From Scytalidium lignicola (taxonomy: Eukaryota; Ascomycota; Leotiomycetes): a stretch of 64,000 bases of DNA. Where the stretch lies: the NCBI GenBank assembly GCA_002812745.2, contig NCSJ02000023.1, forward strand, positions 62,001 to 126,000. The letters are read 5' to 3'. The first letter of the stretch is position 1, and each line of letters begins with the position of its first letter. The notes beneath the pieces are model-generated. The model was not told the origin of the DNA. It saw only the letters and a list, made by a program, of their open reading frames with translations, and ran no database searches. Positions 57,842 through 64,000 of the stretch are shown here, piece after piece. The translations under genes and the position numbers were made by a program.

Positions 57842-59193
57842 TTTTGAATACTATTTATCTTGATGAATCAAGATTTGGAAATAAACATATTAATAGATAA
57901 CAACAATGAATAATAACCTGNAAAAAGGTTTTGAAGAAGGCTTTGAAGAAGAATCTGAAGAGGGATCTGAAGAAGGATTTAAGGAAAGTTCAGAAGATAG
58001 TTTTGAAGAAGACTAAGATGAGAATCAGACTATCAAAGAAATTAACATTCAAGAAAGAGTATTAAAGGAAGTTGTTATATTACTAAAGTAACTTACTAAG
58101 TTAACAAAAGGATTAACTATTAAAGAATTGTTAAAAGTTATAAGAAAAAGACTAATACTTCTATTATTTAAACTTAATCCAAAATCAGTTTTAATATTAA
58201 GAGCTTTAAACTTAGACTTAGATTTAGACTTTAAACTAGAGAATAATGTTAAACAAATTCTAATGACAACATTTAAAGAAGTTAAAATTATCAGATTAAA
58301 CTTTTTCTATAAAGACAAAAAGAAGTTGAAAGTATATCTTGCTTAAACAAGAACTTATCTAGTATTAAATGATTACTTATTACCTTAAGATATATNTAAA
58401 GTATTATAAGCACTAAAGTTATAAGAAATTTCATAATACTAGATATAATAATGAAATTAAATATAAATACTTAAGTCAAGGATTATGGTTATTTGATTAA
58501 ACTTGTAAATAGCTTTCTTATAATNAAAAAGTGTTAAAGTGAAAACTAGGTTAATAATTATGAAGGTTAAGGTTAGTTATCAAGAAAAAATAATATTTAA
58601 TATAATTTATATTAAGAACTTCGAAATAATCCTAAGAATACCTTGGATATAAGAAAGTAATCTAAGGATTGACTAATAAGAAGAGATTATAAAGTTTTTA
58701 CAAGAATTGTTATAAGAAGTATTAACAAAAGTAATAAAAGTTAAAGAATTAAGAATTATTCATATAATTAAATTTAGTCAGCTTATAATCAAGGACATAA
58801 AAATCAATTTGATTTTAGATTAGTTAGGTTAAGACAAAGGTCTTAAGTATATTCTTAAGGAATACAAGGAATAAATAAAGTTGTTTAAAGAAAGACTAGA
58901 AGACTTAACATTATTAGAATGTCAGCTGTAAGATTATAAAATTAACCTTGAAAAAGGATTTCAATTACTATTTAAGCTAATATACTCAATTATAATAGTA
59001 GAGGATAAAGTAATAAAGGAATAATTAAACAGAATGGTTAAAAGAGGATTATACTGAAAGTTGAACNTTTTTAATAAGAGTATTATTATTATTTGTAAAA
59101 AAAACTAGATAACTTAAAAGGTAAGCTTTATAAAGATTACAAAAGTTTGAATAAAGGAATAATCAAGGACTAATATTTATTATTATTATTTAA
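57842..59193 (+). mobile_element. Truncated Ty3/gypsy element A: gag start, protease end, RT start
   Basis: After LTR 2, an acidic Glu/Ser repeat (57930-58010) and a gag-like segment (58128-58346) match 59630-60050 of element B. Further on, around 58610-58660, is the end of an aspartic protease domain (L-R-I-P-W-I). At 58915-59065 the start of reverse transcriptase is recognisable (D-Y-K-I-N-L-E-K-G...I-Y-S). The sequence then stops at LTR 3. Stops are frequent and nearly all differences are transitions. Non-functional. Confidence 0.65.
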
Positions 59194-59547
59194 TGTTATA
59201 GGTTTTATTATAACATGTTAATTGGTGTAAGCCTGAGGTTCAGTACAAATACATTGTACAAAGAGAACTTAACAATTAGACAGTTATATGATGAGGACTT
59301 AAGACTTAAGGGGTCTAAAGTCCTTCAGCTTAAAACTTAAGGACTTGGGAATCTAGAAGTCCAACTATATTTTATTATCTATATAAGTATGATATAAGAA
59401 CATAAGAGTAGACTCCTTATGTTTAACCTAAATACATTATTAGATTTTATCTTTGACTTAATTGTTAATGTTATATGTTTTTATTATCTTTAAACATCTA
59501 TTATACCTTTAACTATCTAATAACCTAGATAGTATAGTTTTATAACA
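59194..59547 (+). repeat. LTR copy 3 (5' LTR of element B)
   Basis: 354 bp, TGTTATA...TATAACA, alignable along its length with copies 2 and 4. Confidence 0.8.
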
Positions 59548-62500
59548 TTTTGAACATTACTTATCTTGATAAATCAGGATTTAGAAACAGATATATTAGT
59601 AGATAATAACAATGAATAATAATCTGAAGAAGATTCTGAAGAAAGCTTTGAAGAAGAATCTGAAGAGAGATCTGAGGAAGTATCTGAGAAAAGTTTAGAA
59701 GATAACTTTAAAGAAGATTAAAGTAAAGACTAAACTATTAAGGAAATTAATATTTAAGAAGGAATATTAGAGGAAGTTGTTATACTATCAAAGTAAACTA
59801 TTAAGTTAATAGAAGGATTAACTGTTGAAGAATTATCAAGAGTTATTAAAAAGAAATTAATATTTTTATTACTTAAATCTGACTTAAAACTAGTTTTAAT
59901 ACTAAGAGTTCTAAGTTTAAACTTTGATTTAAACTTTAAACTAAAGAATAATGTTAAACAAATCCTAATAATAACCTTTAAAGAAGTTAAAATCATTAGA
60001 CTAGACTTATTTTATAAGGATAAGAAGAAACTAAAGGTATATCTTGCTTAAACAAGAACTTACTTAGTATTGAACAATTACTTATTACTTGAAGATATAC
60101 ATAAGGTTTTGTAAGTATTAATATACTTGAGAAGAGTAGTTAAAACTTGGTTTTAACCTTTTAAAGATGAATAATTCATGACAAATGGAAAAACAATAAA
60201 CTAAGGAGTAATTAACATTATTATAAGTTAGGTTAATTATATAAGAGAACTTAAATGCTTGTATAATGATATTAATGAAAAAAAGGAATGTTAAAAGACA
60301 ATTAACTTATCTTAGATAAACCAAGAGCCTTAATGAATATATGATGTTCTATTGTTAGTATATAGTTTTAGTTAACTATGGAAAAGAAGTATATATATAT
60401 TAGTATAAGACTGGATTGAAGGACTTTATCAAAGAAGAATTGTATTAATAGCCTTTAATTATCTTATTTAATGTTCTTGTTAATCTGTTTATTAAGATTG
60501 AGAATGAATAATATAAGATGATCTTAGACAAGAAGGGAGGATTTTACTTTAATTGTAAAAAGACTGATAATAAGAAAGATCAAGGAGATTTTATAAAGTT
60601 AGATGTTATAAAGAAAGGAAAACCTTTTAAAGGGAAAGGAAAGAAGTACTTTAAAGNAAAAAAGTAAAAAAGGGAATTTCTTTAGAATTTCCCTTGAAGA
60701 ACTTAACTAGAGAAGAAAGAATAAGTTGTATTTTAAGTATAGACTTTTTTGGATATATAATAAATACTTATAAGAAAGATAATAAGTTAAGTACATTAGT
60801 TAAAGTTAAGGTTATGAGAATCTTAAGAATTATAAATATCTTGTCTGAGTTTTTAGAAGAAGAAGACTTTAAGGATAAGGAAAGAAGTTCTTTAGAAGAA
60901 GAAGTTTATTAAGACTTGGTAATTATACTACATCATGTTATTAAAACAAATATAAACAAGATAGTAATAGTAAGAATCCTTGAAGTAGACTTAGTACTTA
61001 TAACAAGGACTTAGTAGATAAGATACTCTTAAGAAGAGGAGACAGTTGAGAATTAGGACAGATGAAGGTTAATTCTAAGAGTTAGTAGAATTTAGATAAT
61101 TGTGCTAATAAACTTTGAAGTTGTGCTAATAAAGTAATATCTTGTTTTAGAAGAAGTATTAATCTTAAGATATTATTTAATGATCAGTATAAGGGGATTA
61201 AGAGGATAAGAAATCCTAAACTGAAGTTAACTTTATAAAACTGTATAATAAGAGGAAGTAACTGTTGAAGAATAAGAGTTTAATCTTGAAGACTTTACTT
61301 TAGTTTATAAGACTAACCTTTAGAGTATAATTATAAAAAGAGGGATATACAAATTCTTCTTACTAGTCAAAAGAATTCAGATTTAAGATGACTTTGACTA
61401 AATGCTTAAGGAGGTATGGATAATAATTGAGGAAGGATTAAGTTATGTTGTATAAGGGTGATATGACCTTCAATGAGGAAGTTATCTTATGATAACTTTC
61501 TAGTAAGATCAAGTAAAAGTTAAGAATCCAAGAAAGAAGCCTTAAGAACAATTATACTTTATATAGATACTTAACAATTTATAAGAGTTAATCAAATAGG
61601 ATTTTATTGTAAAACTATTAGTTTTTACAGATTATATAACAAAGGTTAAGTATGACTTTATCTTTGTAATAATTGAACATTATACTAAGTTTGTAATCTT
61701 TGAATTATTCAAGGAAACTTAAAGAGTAAAGAAGGTAGTTAATATATTCTTATGAAGAGTAATGTCTTAATAAGGAGTATTAAAACAGATAATCTTTGAT
61801 AGAGATATAAGATTTATATTCAAGTTTTAAGAAACATTAANAATAAGAATAAAANGTTAAAAGGAAATTGTTAACAATATAACATTTACAAACTGATAAA
61901 CAAACAAAACGTTTAAATGCATAGTTAAAAGGATATTTAAGATGTTATGTCAATTATAATCAAGACAACTAAATTAATTACTTATTAATAGTAGAAATGT
62001 TATATAATGATATATTATATAAATCAACTAAAATCATTCTATTCTATACAAATTACAAGTAAGAACTGAAGAGGTTTTATANCTAGACTAGAATTAAAAT
62101 CCATAAGTGAATCAACAAAGATTTATATAAAACAAATAGAGGAAATACAAGAAAAAATCAAAAACTTACTTCAATATACTAAAAAAAGAATAAAAAANGT
62201 ATTATAATCATAAACACTTAATAGAATTAATATACAAAAAANGAGAATAAAGTTTATTTTCTTAAGAAGAACATTAAAACAATAAGACTAAATAATAAAC
62301 TAGACTAAGTAAAGATAAAACCATATGAAATTGAAAAGGTTTATAAATCTTTAACATATAAATTAAAATTATTAACAATAATTAAAATATATCCTGTTTT
62401 CTATGTTTTACTTCTTGAACTAGTACTTGAAAACACTTAAACATTAATATTAAAAGAAGTTAATTTAGAAAGGAAGTACAAAGTTAAAAGAATTATCAAT

Positions 62501-63283
62501 CATAAAATGTATTATAAGAAACTATAATACTTGGTTAAATGGATAAGATATCTGAAAAATAAGAATAAATAGAAATTTACTTTTAATTTTATAAGTTGTA
62601 AAGAATTATTAAAGGAATATTACCAAACTCATCTTAGAATAGATTTCCAAGCAATAAAATCATAAAGTTGGAAAAGAAAAGGTTAACTATAAAGGAAGAA
62701 GCTATACTTAAGTCAGTAGAATATAACTTTAAAGGTTGAAAAGAATTCTGTTTCTCTTGCTTCTCTTTCTCTTCCTTAGCATCTAACTTGTCCAATGTCT
62801 TCAAGCCATGACAAACTATTTCCTTCACCCTCTTACAGAGAAAAACTTGTTGTTTTTCAAGGTATACTAAACGAACAACACCTTCAGCCAACATCTAAGT
62901 TGTTTTCTCCTTCTTAGCAGTCAACTAGTTGTACTTATGCTTGTAAGAAGCCTAAAAGGAGATATAAAGGTTTTCACCATCATACTTATAACCTTTACAA
63001 GTACATTCACCATAATGAGAAGAGTCAAAGGCTATTTTACAGGAAAAACCTCTTCTCTTACAATAAGAGCAAGGTATTATTTTAAAGCCAATATTATCAA
63101 TATAATCCCCGAGATTTTCTTACTCTTTTAGTTTTCTTGATCTTCCTCTTTCTCCTGGAATAATATTATCAGAATACAAACATTTTAATAACATGTTAAG
63201 AAAGAAGGAAGGTTTAACAAACAAAGATATTGTTCATGAGTATAATTAAGCATTAAGGCAATGCTAGTGCAGAAAGGGGATAA

Positions 63284-63636
63284 TGTTACAAGATTAACTG
63301 AACAAGCTAATTAGTATAAGCCTAAGGCTCAGTACACAATAAGTATACACAGAGAACCTAACAATTAAAGGTCACATAACATAAATCTTAAGATCTTAAG
63401 ATCCAAGGATCTAAGAGGATCTAAGGATCTGAGAATCCTATAATCTAACTATATTTCATTATCTATATAAGTATACTATAAGAATATAAGAGTAAACTCC
63501 TCATGTTCAACCTAAATACATTACTAGATTTTACCTTTGACTTAGTCACCTGCTTAAGTATCATACATTTCTGTTGTTCTTGAACATCTACCTTACCCTT
63601 GCTATCCAGTGACCTGGATAGTATAATTTTGTAACA
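63284..63636 (+). repeat. LTR copy 4 (3' LTR of element B)
   Basis: 353 bp with perfect 7-bp inverted termini TGTTACA/TGTAACA. Retains CTATCCAGTGACCTGGATAG near the end, matching the less mutated inverted copy 1. No clear target-site duplication at the flanks. Confidence 0.85.
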
Positions 63637-64000
63637 TAATATGTTAATATGAATATATTAATTAAAACAAAGTAATTCTTTTTATTATTAGTTAAGGAGA
63701 ATAGTATATATAAAAGGTACCTTATATTTCAAGAGTTTTTGAAACTTTGAGGAGTATTATTAGATTCTCCTTCTTTTAAGGCTTATACATTAAATCTTAT
63801 TAAACTTCGAGCATATCCAAATGTAATAGTTTAATATATAAAGAATATATAGTTAATCTTATAAAAAGAGAAGCTAATTCGATATTAAGTTGATTAACAT
63901 TATTATTTTGAAGTACTTATGACTTTATTTATCAAAGGTTGTTATAATACTTTAAAATCATATTTACAACATGGAAATGGTAATTTAAATAATATGTTTG
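63637..64000. other. AT-rich sequence to the window end
   Basis: No gene or recognisable element. Continues the AT-rich block. Confidence 0.5.

Larger units (their letters stand above)
59194..63636 (+). mobile_element. Ty3/gypsy chromodomain LTR retrotransposon, RIP-degraded (element B)
   Basis: About 4.4 kb bounded by direct LTRs (59194-59547 and 63284-63636). Internal order: acidic gag leader (59630-59720), gag (59755-60050 and 60280-60560, with a zinc-knuckle-like C-K-K remnant near 60545), and spacer frame 60694-60912. An integrase core follows (61620-62060, with T-D-Y-I-T-K-V-K-Y-D-F and later Y-L-R-C-Y-V-N-Y). A K-P-Y-E-I-E-K-V-Y ... I-Y-P-V-F segment (62321-62420) leads into a chromodomain-like tail (62520-62630). 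Most reverse transcriptase and RNase H sequence seems missing. Every coding part is broken by TAA/TAG codons. Its size is below that of intact gypsy elements (5-7 kb). Confidence 0.75.

Noticed and set aside
62634..62894. An 86-codon minus-strand frame in the retrotransposon
   Set aside because: It overlaps the decayed 3' part of element B on the opposite strand and is Lys/Glu-rich by composition only.

Overview
The window is a stretch of a filamentous ascomycete (Pezizomycotina) genome. Genes carry short GT-AG introns (about 47-151 bp). Fungal hallmarks include a Zn(II)2Cys6 regulator, a secreted GH5 cellulase with a CBM1 module, a DHA2-type MFS transporter, an RBR ubiquitin ligase and a mitochondrial transcription-factor-like protein. 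Gene-bearing blocks of ordinary composition alternate with very AT-rich blocks holding decayed transposons, as expected of a genome shaped by repeat-induced point mutation (RIP). I cannot fix the class or species; Leotiomycetes is only a guess.

Layout. 1-993: 3' part of a mitochondrial transcription factor B-like gene. 3134-4639 (-): FAD-dependent oxidoreductase (Tda3/DAO type). 6999-7979 (+): LDH2-type dehydrogenase. 8481-9786 (-): acyl-CoA thioesterase. 10014-10846: a dispersed repeat and a broken Tc1/mariner transposase. 11650-13000 (-): GH5 endoglucanase with CBM1. 13.1-17.6 kb: gene-poor. 17643-18869 (+): membrane protein of unknown function.

19.3-33.2 kb is the most coherent block and looks like a catabolic or secondary-metabolic gene cluster. 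It holds two paralogous 2-oxoglutarate/Fe(II) oxygenases, each head-to-head with a neighbour: one with an amino-acid permease, the other with an unusual DUF1989 plus NodB/CE4 deacetylase fusion. A phenol-hydroxylase-type FAD monooxygenase and a Dal81/TamA-like Zn cluster regulator follow. GATA sites next to CGG/CCG motifs in its promoters suggest nitrogen-responsive control. The substrate is unknown.

33.8-53.8 kb: an Hsp70-like ATPase (-), an uncharacterised coiled-coil fungal protein (+), an RBR E3 ligase with two tandem, splice-compatible RING2 last exons (+), a DHA2 MFS transporter (+), a SAM methyltransferase (-), an amino-acid permease pseudogene with stops and frameshifts (-), a gene-poor 3.7 kb, and a proline-iminopeptidase-like hydrolase (+).

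53.8-64 kb: an AT-rich transposon graveyard with four copies of one LTR of about 350 bp, gag and pol remnants of a Ty3/gypsy chromodomain element, and one small open frame with a signal peptide.

Many single N characters sit beside homopolymers. In three independent cases deleting the N restores a protein frame or matches a second repeat copy, so they look like spurious inserted bases rather than unknown residues.
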